Source: Legionella shakespearei DSM 23087 (GTDB lineage Bacteria > Pseudomonadota > Gammaproteobacteria > Legionellales > Legionellaceae). From it: DNA of 32,730 bases. Positions 1 to 10,646 of this stretch are shown piece after piece (positions within the stretch are counted from its first letter, which is position 1; the number at the start of each line of letters is the position of its first letter). The translations under genes were made by a program, and so were the position numbers. Under the pieces are notes generated by a model that saw nothing but the letters and a program-made list of their open reading frames with translations, was not told the origin of the DNA and made no database searches. The DNA is taken from positions 1 to 32,730 of the forward strand of contig NZ_KB892384.1 of assembly GCF_000373765.1 (NCBI RefSeq), read 5' to 3'.

Positions 1-7
1 CAGTTTT

Positions 8-95
8 GTAGCCCGTATTAGGCGAAGCCGTAATACGGGAATGAGTTGATTGCCACTTCGCTCCCGTATTACGGCTGGCACCTAATACGGGCTAC
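8..95. repeat. Type A GTAG-headed inverted repeat pair (REPIN-like)
   Basis: The outer 15 bp, GTAGCCCGTATTAGG at 8-22, are perfectly inverted at 81-95. Each arm also folds on itself (CCCGTATTA with TAATACGGG) directly behind a GTAG tetranucleotide, which is the REP architecture. The middle holds the shared motif TGCCACTTCG. The two arms differ near their hairpin loops, so they come from two sub-variants. Related copies lie at 12654-12729, 28101-28141 and 32656-32730. Confidence 0.85.
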
Positions 96-118
96 AAATT
101 GGCACCATGCCACATTCA

Positions 119-156
119 GGAGATCCTTCGCGCAAAAAGACGCGCTCAGGACGACG
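119..156. repeat. Type C single arm (right-arm orientation)
   Basis: This 38-bp arm begins GGAGATCCTTCGCGC and ends CTCAGGACGACG. It is preceded by the type C spacer motif GGCACCATGCC. The matching left arm is absent; a type A element sits there instead, which suggests replacement or decay. Confidence 0.8.
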
Positions 157-220
157 TAGAACTATGATCGTAATATAAATAGGGATGCTACATTTACGGG
201 CACTTAATACAATAGTGCGT

Positions 221-284
221 GTAGCCTGGTCTGCTTGCAGCCGGGATCGCACGTGTACACCCGGCTGCAAGCAGACCGGGCTAC
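221..284. repeat. Type B GTAG-headed inverted pair at the eno 3' end
   Basis: Two 25-bp arms (221-245 and 260-284) pair with one mismatch. Each carries GTAG, then a hairpin built on CCCGG/CCGGG and CTGC/GCAG. It lies 11 bp past the enolase stop codon on the minus strand, so the transcript would fold into a strong stem-loop there. It could stabilise or end the eno mRNA, but no U-run follows, so a classical intrinsic terminator is not shown. Confidence 0.8.
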
Positions 285-295
285 GATCCTGCGGC

Positions 296-2352
<2,057 letters not shown>

Positions 2353-2410
2353 TCAGTATACCTACTTATAAAATGGGAAAATCAAAGTTTTACTGCCGTG
2401 AATCTACTCG

Positions 2411-2434
2411 TCATCCTTCACATGCTCAGGATGA
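2411..2434. repeat. Miniature type C-like hairpin
   Basis: Read on the minus strand, it pairs TCCT with AGGA, then has a tandem G-A/A-G mismatch and a short inner stem, the same plan as the larger type C arms but with an almost minimal loop. It lies in the 136-bp gap between the CDF stop and the ZIP start. A role as terminator or mRNA-end structure is possible but not shown. Confidence 0.45.
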
Positions 2435-2488
2435 GGGCTGCAAACGCATATAATATCTCAATTGCAGATTAATTTGCCACTGTTAAGT

Positions 2489-3631
2489 TCAAACTGGATG
2501 ATGATGCATGATTTCATGCAGACTGAACAAACGGACCTCTTCCAGATTTGCTTCCAGTTCCAAGGCCAATATGACGCGATCATGAAGTGCTTTCCATTGG
2601 GTAAACTCTTCCGAGCACGCTATATCTATAGTCATTTTTCCATCAAGATAATGCAGATTCCAGAATAAAATCTGAGGAAAGTCGATACGAACTTTATCCA
2701 GCAATTCGTTCTGCAGCATTCTTCGATTCGGCAAATGCAATGACGGGCTGCATACCTCATCATCTTCGGGATCAACATGAACTATTACGTCACTGACGCT
2801 GTCAATCTGATCTACCAGTGCTCTATGGACGTGCTGGGCAATATAATGACCTTCTGATACCGAAATCTGGGGAGAAACAAGAATATGGACATCAATTAAC
2901 ACATCACTGCCCATAAAACGGCTGCGTAATTGGTGAATTTTCTGAACGCCATCGACTTTTTGAATGACGTGTTCAATTTGCAATAATAATTCTGAATCAA
3001 CAGCAGTGTCTACCAGTTCCTTGACGCTGTTCCAGCCATAATCCCAACCCATTTTGACAATCATCAAACCAACCAATACCGCTGCCAGGGCATCCAGATA
3101 AACAAAACCAGCCAAACTGCCTATCAGGCCTATGAGCACTACTATTGAGGATGCTGCATCAGAACGATGGTGCCATGCATTGGCAATAATTAATTGGGAA
3201 TTGATGCGCCTGCCTATAAGCTGTGTATAGTGAAATAAAAGCTCATTAGCCAGAATAGAGAAACTTATAATGGGCAAGGTCAGCCAACCGGGCATGACGT
3301 GTTTTGCCTGAATTAATTCATCAATTGAATCCCATGCGATACCAAAACCCGCCAGAATAAGGAGCAAGGATAAGAGCAGGGTAGCCGCAGTTTCAATACG
3401 CTGGTGGCCATAAGGATGAGTTTCATCTGCATCGGCACTGCCATATTTTGAAGCAAATAAAACCATTACATCAGTGAACAGATCAGAAAAGGAATGGATT
3501 CCGTCTGCTACAAGCGCATGGGAATGAAAAAGATAACCGCCGATCAATTTAACGAAACCCAGAATTGCATTGATCAGCGCACCGATCAGAGTAACTCTTT
3601 TGGCCTGCGAATATCTGTCGTGTTGGCTCAT
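2489..3631 (-). CDS. Cation diffusion facilitator (CDF) metal efflux protein
   Basis: Inner-membrane cation/proton antiporter of the CDF family (FieF/YiiP type), 380 residues. About six membrane helices occupy residues 12-205, followed by a cytoplasmic metal-binding domain. The transport-site residues are visible as HxxxD pairs: His46/Asp50 in helix 2 (DGIHSFSD) and His154/Asp158 in helix 5 (AWHHRSD). The family motif HPYGHQRIET is at 72-81. The C-terminal part (about 210-300) carries the ferredoxin-like fold pattern ending in VIVHVDPEDD. It then runs some 70 residues beyond a typical YiiP, and this tail shows no motif I recognise. Likely substrates are Zn, Fe or Cd; the sequence does not decide which. 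Confidence 0.93.
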   Translation of the reverse strand: MSQHDRYSQAKRVTLIGALINAILGFVKLIGGYLFHSHALVADGIHSFSDLFTDVMVLFASKYGSADADETHPYGHQRIETAATLLLSLLLILAGFGIAWDSIDELIQAKHVMPGWLTLPIISFSILANELLFHYTQLIGRRINSQLIIANAWHHRSDAASSIVVLIGLIGSLAGFVYLDALAAVLVGLMIVKMGWDYGWNSVKELVDTAVDSELLLQIEHVIQKVDGVQKIHQLRSRFMGSDVLIDVHILVSPQISVSEGHYIAQHVHRALVDQIDSVSDVIVHVDPEDDEVCSPSLHLPNRRMLQNELLDKVRIDFPQILFWNLHYLDGKMTIDIACSEEFTQWKALHDRVILALELEANLEEVRLFSLHEIMHHHPV

Positions 3632-3730
3632 GGTGTTCCTCAGTGTAAAACCGGGATGAATTTCTTAAAAAGTGGATTGTATCATTTTATTAATGAAAAC
3701 TCAGTAGTTGCTGTGTCTTAGGCTTGTTGT

Positions 3731-3892
3731 CAGAACTGTTCCGCTTCCTGACGGTCGCGGCTCGGTTTTCGTGCGTCTGTATTGACTTTATCGTGCACCA
3801 GAAAACCGAGCCAGAACTGTTCCGCTTCCTGACGTTCGCGGCCCGGTTTTCGTGCGTCCGTATTGACTTTATCGTGCACCAGAAAACCGAGC
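3731..3892 (+). repeat. 81-bp tandem direct repeat (two copies)
   Basis: Units at 3731-3811 and 3812-3892 are nearly identical; I count three to four differences (for example GACGGTCGCGGCTC against GACGTTCGCGGCCC). Each unit starts CAGAACTGTTCCGCTTCC and ends CAGAAAACCGAGC, so each carries a type D arm plus a fragment of the opposite arm. The second copy looks like a recent duplication inside a type D palindrome. Confidence 0.9.
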
Positions 3893-3914
3893 CGCGACTG
3901 TAAAGGAGCGGAAC
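3738..3914. repeat. Type D palindromic element, arms pointing outward with GTTCCGC
   Basis: The left 33-bp arm begins GTTCCGCTTCC and ends CGGTTTTC. Its inverted partner at 3882-3914 begins GAAAACCGAGCCGCGAC and ends GCGGAAC. The element contains the 81-bp duplication. The arms match those of the element at 7825-7938, but there the order is turned inside out. Confidence 0.8.
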
Positions 3915-3942
3915 TTTTGTTGTGGCACGGAACCTGGTGTAG

Positions 3943-3962
3943 CATGGGTGTAGATACCCATG
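3943..3962. repeat. Short perfect hairpin
   Basis: A 7-bp perfect stem, CATGGGT (3943-3949) with ACCCATG (3956-3962), encloses a 6-nt loop. It resembles none of the other repeat types here. Its function is unknown. Confidence 0.4.
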
Positions 3963-4040
3963 GGACAAGCTCAGGTCAAAGGGTTTCTTGCTGAGGATTT
4001 TTGTACTGGAACTGGCTTATAAAGTTCATTGCCACTTCGA

Positions 4041-4066
4041 TCCCGGCTGCGAGCAGACCGGGCTAC
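4041..4066 (-). repeat. Type B GTAG half-element
   Basis: On the minus strand it reads GTAGCCCGGTCTGC and continues to CCGGGA, with TCGAAGTGGC after it. Only one arm is present, so it is a solitary REP-like unit. Confidence 0.75.
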
Positions 4067-4120
4067 GCATTGTGCCATTTTGGATCAATGCTGCCTCGAA
4101 TCCACGTCTTCCCGAATCCA

Positions 4121-4158
4121 CGTCGTCCTGAGCGCGTCTTTTTGCGCGAAGGATCTCC
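4121..4158. repeat. Type C single arm (left-arm orientation)
   Basis: The arm runs from CGTCGTCCTGAGCGCG to GCGAAGGATCTCC, 38 bp. Upstream is CCCGAATCCA, the extended flank also seen beside full type C elements. No matching right arm follows. Confidence 0.8.
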
Positions 4159-4275
4159 TGCACGTGGCACAATAAAAAATATTTTTTTAACACGCCCCAC
4201 TTCTGAAATGCGAAGGCAAATTGGTAAGTTCTGAGGCATCTTAAAACTACACTGATTTTATATGGTGTTTTGCAT

Positions 4276-4430
4276 CCTGTGCACAGGGTTATCCACAGAT
4301 TTTGTGGATAATGATGTTTTGCTTGTTTTTAGCAAAAAACAGCTATGATCCTTTTACATACTGGATCTTAAAAAATGCAATAGGGTTTATATGTTGACTC
4401 TCAGCTAAGATGTTTGGAAAGTTATCCACA
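4276..4430. promoter_or_regulatory. Cluster of three perfect DnaA boxes
   Basis: Perfect TTATCCACA boxes lie at 4289-4297 and 4422-4430 (plus) and 4303-4311 (minus, TGTGGATAA). The 12-bp palindrome CCTGTGCACAGG at 4276-4287 abuts the first and resembles a weak box. Between the second and third boxes are two GATC sites, each followed by an A/T-rich run (about 4347 and 4365). The arrangement recalls part of an oriC or a DnaA-titrating/reactivating locus. There is no dnaA, dnaN, rpmH or gidA nearby, so it is probably not the main chromosomal origin. Confidence 0.6.
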
Positions 4431-4525
4431 GGGACGTGGAAGAAGAGGATGTGCGGTTAGCCTGTCTATATTAACAAAGAAAAAAATAAAAAACAGTCTT
4501 GACTTTCACATTTTTGAAAATATTT

Positions 4526-6598
4526 TTATCCTTGTAAAAATTGCTCAAAATTACCTAACCAACGTTGGGTGATAGCACGAGCAACTTCTGTTCTTTCTTG
4601 CACCAATTGTCTGGCAACAGGGGGTAAAAGAGGAAGCAAATCTCTATCCCGCTGAATATTGGCTATCTTGAATTGCCTGTATCCAGTTTGGCGTGTTCCC
4701 AGTACCTCTCCGGCTCCACGTAACTCCAGATCCTTTTCTGAAATGATGAAGCCATCATTGGTTGCTCTCATCACCTTCAAACGCTCAGCCCCCTGTTGTG
4801 ATAAGGGTGCCTGATACAGCAGAAGACAATGCGATTGCGCACTTCCCCGGCCAACACGTCCACGTAATTGATGTAATTGTGATAAGCCCAGTCGTTCCGC
4901 ATTTTCTATAATCATCAGGCTGGCATTAGGGACATCCACACCTACTTCAATGACTGTTGTTGCAACCAGTAAATCAATTTCTCCTGATTTAAACGCTGCC
5001 ATAGTCGCTTCTTTTTCAACAGCTTTCATACGGCCATGTACCAGTCCTACACGGGCATTAGCAAGTTGTTCCTGTAAGGTTTGAGCAGTATCTGTTGCCG
5101 CCATACATTGCAGCTTTTCTGATTCTTCAATTAAGGTGCAGACCCAATAAGCCTGTCTGCCACTGGCAATACCTGCCTGCAAACGTTCAATAATGGTGTC
5201 ACGCTTGTCCTGGCTAACCACTGCGGTAGTGACCGGGCTACGGCCAGGAGGCAATTCATCAATGATTGAGATATCCAAATGGGCAAAATGAGTCATGGAC
5301 AAAGTGCGGGGAATAGGTGTAGCCGTCATTAACAGTTGGTGGGGGATCATTTGATCCTGTTGTCCCTTTTGTTGTAATAACAGGCGTTGTTCCACGCCAA
5401 AACGATGCTGCTCATCAATAATGACCAAGCCTAACTGTGCAAACACTACTTCTTCCTGAAACAGGGCATGGGTTCCAACGATAAGGGAGCAACTTTTATC
5501 AGCAAGGGCACTCAAAGCTGCTCTGCGTTCTGCAATTTTCATCTTGCCACTGAGCCGTGAAACAGAAACTCCCAAGGGTTTCAGCCAGTTGCTGAGGTTG
5601 TTGTAATGTTGTTCACTTAATAAGTCGGTCGGTGCCATAAAAGCTACCTGAAATCCCTGACCTATTGCCTGCAGAGCCGCCAGGGCAGCAATAACCGTTT
5701 TTCCCGAGCCTACGTCTCCCTGAACCAGGCGCAGCATGGGTTTTGACAGGCTTAAGTCATCACTGATTTCTTTACTGACTCGCTCCTGGGCTGAGGTAAG
5801 GGCAAAGGGTAGGGCATTTAAAAACGATTCCGTCAGGGTGTTTTCTGCGGCAATAGCTGGTGCCACCAGTGCCTTGCGTGACTTTCTGGCAAATTGCATG
5901 CTTAACCTTTGAGCTAGCAGCTCATCAAAGACCAGACGTTTTAATGCTGGATGCTCTCCCATTTCCATTGCATGCAGCGAGGTATCTGGAGGAGGGTTAT
6001 GCAGTAATTTGATTGCAAAACCCAGATTGGGAAATTTAAAATCATGAAGTTGGTGTTCATCCATCCATTCCAACTGGTGCAAGTCGTTCTCACAGCGAGA
6101 CAGTGCCATAGTGACAAGTTGTCTCAGGCGAGTTTGGGTCAAGCCTTGTGTCACAGGATAAATTGGGGTTAATGTTTCTTTAACCTGATATTCCGACTCA
6201 TCCTCCAGCAGTTGGTATTCAGGGTGTATCATTTCCAGACGACCGTTAAATTCACGCACCTCACCAAAGGCATGAATGCAGGTGCTGTTATTCATAGCGT
6301 TAACTTGTTGTTTGTTAAAATGGAAAAAACGCAGTTTGATTAGTCCGGTCTTGTCTTCGACATAACAATTAAGCATCATCCGCTTGCCGTATTTTATTTC
6401 TGTTTTACAGACCTTGCCTGCAATAACGGCACAATCATTAGCGCGTAAATCCTGAATTGATGTTATTCTGGTTCTGTCCTGATAACGGTAAGGCAAGTGA
6501 AAAAGAAGATCTTGCACGGTAACTATGCCACATTTGGCCAGTTTAGCTGCAAGTGTTGGGCCTACGCCCGATAATGATTCACAAGAGTTGGACAGCAC
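4526..6598 (-). CDS. recG: ATP-dependent DNA helicase RecG
   Basis: Branched-DNA helicase that regresses stalled forks and processes recombination intermediates. The 690-residue product is full length. The N-terminal wedge domain with an OB fold covers roughly 1-150, opening with the helix-hairpin-helix-like SLSGVGPTLAAKL. The superfamily 2 helicase core shows Walker A GDVGSGKT at 294-301, DEQH at 395-398, MTATPIPRT at 424-432, and the C-terminal GRVGRG and LELRGAGEVLGTRQTG motifs typical of RecG. The start has an internal fit to the family N-terminus. It is transcribed divergently from the AI-2E permease across 87 bp. The DnaA-box cluster lies just past its stop codon. Confidence 0.98.
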   Translation of the reverse strand: MLSNSCESLSGVGPTLAAKLAKCGIVTVQDLLFHLPYRYQDRTRITSIQDLRANDCAVIAGKVCKTEIKYGKRMMLNCYVEDKTGLIKLRFFHFNKQQVNAMNNSTCIHAFGEVREFNGRLEMIHPEYQLLEDESEYQVKETLTPIYPVTQGLTQTRLRQLVTMALSRCENDLHQLEWMDEHQLHDFKFPNLGFAIKLLHNPPPDTSLHAMEMGEHPALKRLVFDELLAQRLSMQFARKSRKALVAPAIAAENTLTESFLNALPFALTSAQERVSKEISDDLSLSKPMLRLVQGDVGSGKTVIAALAALQAIGQGFQVAFMAPTDLLSEQHYNNLSNWLKPLGVSVSRLSGKMKIAERRAALSALADKSCSLIVGTHALFQEEVVFAQLGLVIIDEQHRFGVEQRLLLQQKGQQDQMIPHQLLMTATPIPRTLSMTHFAHLDISIIDELPPGRSPVTTAVVSQDKRDTIIERLQAGIASGRQAYWVCTLIEESEKLQCMAATDTAQTLQEQLANARVGLVHGRMKAVEKEATMAAFKSGEIDLLVATTVIEVGVDVPNASLMIIENAERLGLSQLHQLRGRVGRGSAQSHCLLLYQAPLSQQGAERLKVMRATNDGFIISEKDLELRGAGEVLGTRQTGYRQFKIANIQRDRDLLPLLPPVARQLVQERTEVARAITQRWLGNFEQFLQG

Positions 6599-6685
6599 GA
6601 TACTATCTATAAGATAAAAAATTAATAATAACAGGAAAATATACTCGTTGCGAATGGGTATTTATCTCCTCAGGAGTGAAGCACG

Positions 6686-7750
6686 ATGAATCGCATCATT
6701 ACTTTTACAGCGGCATTGATTCTGGTTTGGATAATCGGATATTTGTTAATTGCCGGGCGTGGTTTATTAATCCCAATAGTAATGTCTGTTTTTATCTGGC
6801 ATTTGTTGAATACCATTAACAGTGGTATGAAGCGCGTTCCCCTGATTGGTAATCGCTTTCCTTCATGGATGAGCATGATTTTGTCTCTGGCAGTAGTGTC
6901 CGTTTTGGTAAAAATTCTGGTTGATATTATCAGCAACAATGTGAATGAGGTGATTGCTGCCTCTCCACGTTATCAGGAAAATCTGCTTACTATTTTTAAT
7001 AATCTGGATCAACGATACCATATTAAGGCTTTCGCTGATTTTGACAGTATTATCAAAGGATTAAGTATTCAAAACATGTTGGTTAATATTTATGGGGTGT
7101 TTACCACACTCACCAGTTCTGCAGTTTTAATTTCTTTATATGTCGTTTTTCTTTTTGTGGAACAGCATTATTTCAGTCAAAAAATGGATGCCTTTTTTCC
7201 GCAGAAAGAACACAGAAAGCTGGTAAAGAATATTATTTCCCATATTACTAAAGATACTCAAACCTATTTGGGTATCAAGACCTTGCTGAGTCTGGCTACC
7301 GCGACAGCAAGCTGGGTTATTATGAAATGCGTCGGGCTGGATTTTGCCGAATTCTGGGCTTTGCTTATTTTCTTTTTAAATTACATTCCCAATATTGGAG
7401 CCATAGTCGCTACCGCTTTTCCTGCCGCTTTGGCTTTGATTCAGTTTCAAAGCTGGTGGCCCTTTCTTGTAGTGACTTCGGGGATTGTTGCTGTCCAATT
7501 CGTCGTTGGAAATTTCCTGGAACCGCGCCTGTTAGGGAAATCTTTAAATTTAAGCCCTCTGGTTATTTTATTCGCCTTAGGCCTGTGGGGGGCGATATGG
7601 GGAATTTTAGGTATGTTTTTATCTGTGCCTATTACAGTAATGATGATGATAGTTTTCGCTCATTTTGATGCAACAAGGCCTATAGCGATTCTATTGTCTC
7701 AGGATGGGTATATTTATAAGTCTTACGAGACTATAGAGGATGAGGCTTAG
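6686..7750 (+). CDS. AI-2E family (PF01594) inner-membrane permease
   Basis: Polytopic inner-membrane protein of 354 residues in the family named after the putative autoinducer-2 exporter TqsA. The layout fits: two N-terminal helices (about 6-35), another at about 62-85, a soluble stretch (about 90-135), then several helices to about 335. Conserved family patterns include LNYIPNIGAIVA and the later GNFLEPRLLGKSLNLSPLVIL, which I consider diagnostic. A ribosome-binding AGGAG stands about 10 nt before ATG. Members also move ions or other small molecules, so the substrate is unknown. It stands alone on this strand, followed by repeats. Confidence 0.9.
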   Translation: MNRIITFTAALILVWIIGYLLIAGRGLLIPIVMSVFIWHLLNTINSGMKRVPLIGNRFPSWMSMILSLAVVSVLVKILVDIISNNVNEVIAASPRYQENLLTIFNNLDQRYHIKAFADFDSIIKGLSIQNMLVNIYGVFTTLTSSAVLISLYVVFLFVEQHYFSQKMDAFFPQKEHRKLVKNIISHITKDTQTYLGIKTLLSLATATASWVIMKCVGLDFAEFWALLIFFLNYIPNIGAIVATAFPAALALIQFQSWWPFLVVTSGIVAVQFVVGNFLEPRLLGKSLNLSPLVILFALGLWGAIWGILGMFLSVPITVMMMIVFAHFDATRPIAILLSQDGYIYKSYETIEDEA

Positions 7751-7824
7751 GCGTCGCATCCTCTCGATCCCCTTGAGCCTGTATTGTGACTTGCTAATCA
7801 AGAGTACAAAAAGCATCCTGCTAA

Positions 7825-7938
7825 GAAAACCGAGCCGCGACCGTAAGGAAGCGGAACAGTTTGATGTACTCCATTGTTGATTACTCATTAGGTGTACATC
7901 CAAAATTTCCGCTTCCTTACGGTCGCGGCTCGGTTTTC
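7825..7938. repeat. Type D palindromic element, arms pointing outward with GAAAACC
   Basis: The left arm at 7825-7857 (GAAAACCGAGCCGCGACC to GCGGAAC) pairs with the right arm at 7907-7938 across about 49 nt of unrelated spacer. Within an arm, CCGC pairs with GCGG. The order of the inverted arms is the reverse of that in the 3738-3914 element. Confidence 0.85.
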
Positions 7939-7965
7939 TTTGGGTAATGAAAGCATAAGCAATCT

Positions 7966-8003
7966 GGAGATCCTTCGCGCAAAAAGACGCGCTCAGGACG
8001 ACG
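7966..8003. repeat. Type C single arm (right-arm orientation)
   Basis: The 38-bp arm starts GGAGATCCTTCGCGC and ends CAGGACGACG. It follows the type D element by 27 bp and has no left partner. Confidence 0.8.
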
Positions 8004-8109
8004 TGTCATGCAGGAGTTTGAGAAGGTAACCCCTAACTACTATTTTATTACATTGACGCTTTCCATATGATACGAAAAAGCGCATAATAGCTCTATTTTT
8101 TACGAGTAT

Positions 8110-9879
8110 ATGAGTAGTATGAAACATACAGTAGAACAGCTTTTAAAAAAGGCACTAATTTCCCTGCAAGAATCAGGCGTATTGCCTGCAGATCTTGAGA
8201 TTGAACCTAAAGTAGATAATGCTAAGGATGCGGCACATGGCGATTACGCCAGTAATCTGGCCCTTATTCTGGCGAAACCATGCCGTCAGGCACCGAGAAA
8301 ACTGGCAGAACTGTTAGTCAATGCATTGCCAGCCGATGATTCCATTGAAAAAATTGAGATAGCTGGTGCTGGATTTATCAATTTCTTTATACGCAGCAGT
8401 GCACGTGCGAGGGTTCTTGCTGATGTATTAAAAGAAGGCAAGGAATTTGGCCGCAGTACCTTGGGGCAAAAGCAAAAAGTATTGATTGAATTTGTATCTG
8501 CTAACCCTACAGGTCCTTTACACGTCGGACATGGCCGAAGTGCCGCTTTTGGTGCAACTTTGGGTAATGTACTAAAGGCTGCAGGTTACGACGTAAGCCT
8601 GGAATATTATGTCAATGATGCTGGTCGGCAGATGAATATTCTGGCCGCCAGTGTCTGGTTGCGTTATCTGGAATTAGCCGGTGAACCTGTTGTTTTTCCT
8701 GCGAATGCTTATAAAGGTGATTATGTGTATGAAATCGCCAGAGACTTATGGACTCGCGATGGGAACAAATGGGTGCATCCCTGGTCTGCAGTGACCAGTG
8801 ATTTACCTGCTGACGAACCTCTAGGCGGCGATAAAGAAGTGTATATCGATGCGGTAATAGGGCGTGCGGGTACCTTATTGGGTAAAGAAGGTTTTGCCAT
8901 ATTCCATCAGCATGCACTTAATACCGTTTTAGACGATATCAAAGATGATCTGGCCGGATTTGGTGTACGTTATGAAAACTGGTTTTCAGAACAGTCTTTG
9001 TTTGAAGACGGATCGATCCAAAAAGGAATTGATGCTTTGAAAAAGGGTGGCCATACTTTTGAACAGGAAGGCGCTCTCTGGTTTAAGGCAACCGATTTTG
9101 GCGATGAAAAAGACAGGGTTCTTATTCGAGCTAATGGACAAACCACTTATTTCGCATCAGATGTTGCCTATCACTGGAATAAATACGATCGTGGCTTTGA
9201 CAGGGTGATTGATATTTTTGGCGCGGATCATCATGGATACCTGACCCGTGTTCGTTCAGCAGTAACTGCTCTGGGACATGATGAAAAAGCGCTTGATGTT
9301 TTATTAGTCCAGTTTGCTATTCTTTATCGCGGCGGCGAGCGGGTGCAAATGTCTACCCGTAGTGGTTCTTTTGTTACCTTAAGAGAATTACGCGAAGAAG
9401 TAGGTGATGATGCGGCGCGTTTCTTTTATGTTGCCCGCAAGCCTGAACAACATATGGACTTTGATCTGGATTTGGCAAAATCAGAGTCTAGCGATAACCC
9501 TGTGTATTACATCCAATACGCCCATGCCAGGATTTGCAGTGTATTAAGGCAATTGAAAGAAAGAGGCATGCTTTGGGATAAAAATCTGGGTCTGCAGCAT
9601 TTGGATTTGCTGGATCAAAGTCATGAAACTGCCTTGATTTCCCTGATTTGTCGTTATCCGGAAGTGATAGAATCATCTGCAATGGCATGCGAACCTCACC
9701 AGTTAGCATACTATTTAAGAGAGCTGGCCAATGGTTTACACAGCTATTATAATGCCGTTCAGCTTTTGTGTGAGCAAGAACAGTTACGTTGTGCTCGACT
9801 TTGTTTGTTAGAGTCAGTGCGCCAGGTATTAAATAATGGTCTGGATTTATTGGGCGTATCAGCCCCTGAGAGTATGTAA
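8110..9879 (+). CDS. argS: Arginyl-tRNA synthetase
   Basis: Charges tRNA-Arg in the cytoplasm; class Ia, 589 residues, normal length. The N-terminal Add1 domain (about 5-95) recognises the tRNA elbow. The Rossmann catalytic core begins with the HIGH-type motif HVGH at 138-141 in [12 protein letters not shown]. The KMSKS position is the divergent [10 protein letters not shown], as is common for ArgRS. The C-terminal anticodon-binding helical domain follows [10 protein letters not shown]. The start is uncertain by three codons: ATG at 8119 (MKHTVEQLL) fits the family N-terminus as well as ATG at 8110, and neither has a strong ribosome-binding site. The stop overlaps the ATG of the next gene by one base, so they are translationally coupled. 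Confidence 0.98.
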   Translation: MSSMKHTVEQLLKKALISLQESGVLPADLEIEPKVDNAKDAAHGDYASNLALILAKPCRQAPRKLAELLVNALPADDSIEKIEIAGAGFINFFIRSSARARVLADVLKEGKEFGRSTLGQKQKVLIEFVSANPTGPLHVGHGRSAAFGATLGNVLKAAGYDVSLEYYVNDAGRQMNILAASVWLRYLELAGEPVVFPANAYKGDYVYEIARDLWTRDGNKWVHPWSAVTSDLPADEPLGGDKEVYIDAVIGRAGTLLGKEGFAIFHQHALNTVLDDIKDDLAGFGVRYENWFSEQSLFEDGSIQKGIDALKKGGHTFEQEGALWFKATDFGDEKDRVLIRANGQTTYFASDVAYHWNKYDRGFDRVIDIFGADHHGYLTRVRSAVTALGHDEKALDVLLVQFAILYRGGERVQMSTRSGSFVTLRELREEVGDDAARFFYVARKPEQHMDFDLDLAKSESSDNPVYYIQYAHARICSVLRQLKERGMLWDKNLGLQHLDLLDQSHETALISLICRYPEVIESSAMACEPHQLAYYLRELANGLHSYYNAVQLLCEQEQLRCARLCLLESVRQVLNNGLDLLGVSAPESM

Positions 9880-10592
9880 TGGCTAGAGATTATGGAAATA
9901 AGCGCAGCTCGCAGCAAAAAAGCGGGGCGCCGCAACAGTTTTTGGTAATTATCGTTACTTTTGTATTAGGTTATCTGACTGCTTCATTTTTTGATGTAGC
10001 GACTATTGGTCAATGGCTCAATAATCAGGTTTTGGCACAGCATGACGGAAAACAGGCTTCTGCCGCTAAAACAGAGCCACAACAGGCTCAGACTCAACCT
10101 AAGCCCAAGTTTGAATTTTATACTCTGTTAGCGAATGAAAAAGGGGCAACGCAGCCGGCCACGGCGAATCATGCTGCGACAACTGCCACTACGACTACAG
10201 CTGTCAAGGCAACACAGGCGCAACCAACGCCTACTGCTACAGGAACCGCTGCGGTGACTACTGCTGCTAATAACTCAGTAAAGCCCAGGGTTGATACCAA
10301 ACCAGCCACAGTCAAGGTCGCAGAAGGAAAACCTCTCGCCCCGACACCTCCGGCAGGCAAAGGCAATTATTCAGTGCAAGTCGCTGCTTTTAAGGCACGG
10401 CAAGATGCTGAGCATATGAAAGGATTGCTGATTCTGAAGGGTTTTGATGTAGCCGTTGTACCAGTAACCAATGCCCGCGGTAACTGGTTCCGCGTTGTTG
10501 TAGGCCCATATCCTAATCGCCTATTAGCCCAAAAGGCTCAGGTGAACCTGGCCAAGAACGAACATTTACGTGGTATGGTGACCGGGGGCTAG
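9879..10592 (+). CDS. SPOR-domain membrane-anchored protein (FtsN-like layout)
   Basis: Predicted single-pass inner-membrane protein of 237 residues. It has a short basic cytoplasmic N-terminus, one membrane helix (about 21-40), a long low-complexity periplasmic linker rich in Ala, Thr, Gln and Pro (about 55-160), and a C-terminal SPOR domain (about 163-235; YSVQVAAFKARQDAEHM, then GNWFRVVVGPY). SPOR domains bind denuded glycan at the division septum, so a cell-envelope or division role is inferred. The argS-SPOR neighbourhood is common in gammaproteobacteria, where the gene is often annotated ftsN or as a sporulation-related protein. I leave the symbol blank because FtsN itself is not proven. 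Confidence 0.88.
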   Translation: MARDYGNKRSSQQKSGAPQQFLVIIVTFVLGYLTASFFDVATIGQWLNNQVLAQHDGKQASAAKTEPQQAQTQPKPKFEFYTLLANEKGATQPATANHAATTATTTTAVKATQAQPTPTATGTAAVTTAANNSVKPRVDTKPATVKVAEGKPLAPTPPAGKGNYSVQVAAFKARQDAEHMKGLLILKGFDVAVVPVTNARGNWFRVVVGPYPNRLLAQKAQVNLAKNEHLRGMVTGG

Positions 10593-10646
10593 ATCTCTTT
10601 GTAACCCCGGTTGCTTGCACCTGTCTCTTCTATACTCCCCGATCTC

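Larger units (their letters stand above)
3632..4525. other. 894-bp gene-free region between CDF and recG
   Basis: No credible coding sequence was found; the open frames here run through palindromic repeats. In order it contains the duplicated type D repeat (3731-3914), a 7-bp perfect hairpin CATGGGT/ACCCATG (3943-3962), a type B half (4041-4066), a type C single arm (4121-4158), the DnaA-box cluster (4276-4430), and an A/T-rich stretch (about 4475-4525) that would lie just downstream of recG. Confidence 0.7.
7751..8109. other. 359-bp repeat-filled gap before argS
   Basis: It holds the type D element (7825-7938), a type C single arm (7966-8003) and about 100 bp of A/T-rich sequence leading into argS. 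That last stretch should contain the argS promoter. A CATAAT near 8085 is preceded at 17 nt by TTTCCA, a weak fit only. No gene was seen. Confidence 0.6.

Noticed and set aside
221..284. Classical intrinsic terminator for eno
   Set aside because: A strong hairpin is present but no T-run follows in the eno direction, and the same hairpin occurs elsewhere as a repeat.
3690..3968. Two overlapping minus-strand frames with an internal amino-acid repeat
   Set aside because: The protein repeat simply mirrors the 81-bp DNA duplication within a type D palindrome; no start signal or recognisable domain.
4231..4525. Main chromosomal oriC
   Set aside because: DnaA boxes are present but none of the usual neighbours (dnaA, dnaN, rpmH, gidA), and there are only three perfect boxes. 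Kept as a DnaA-box cluster only.
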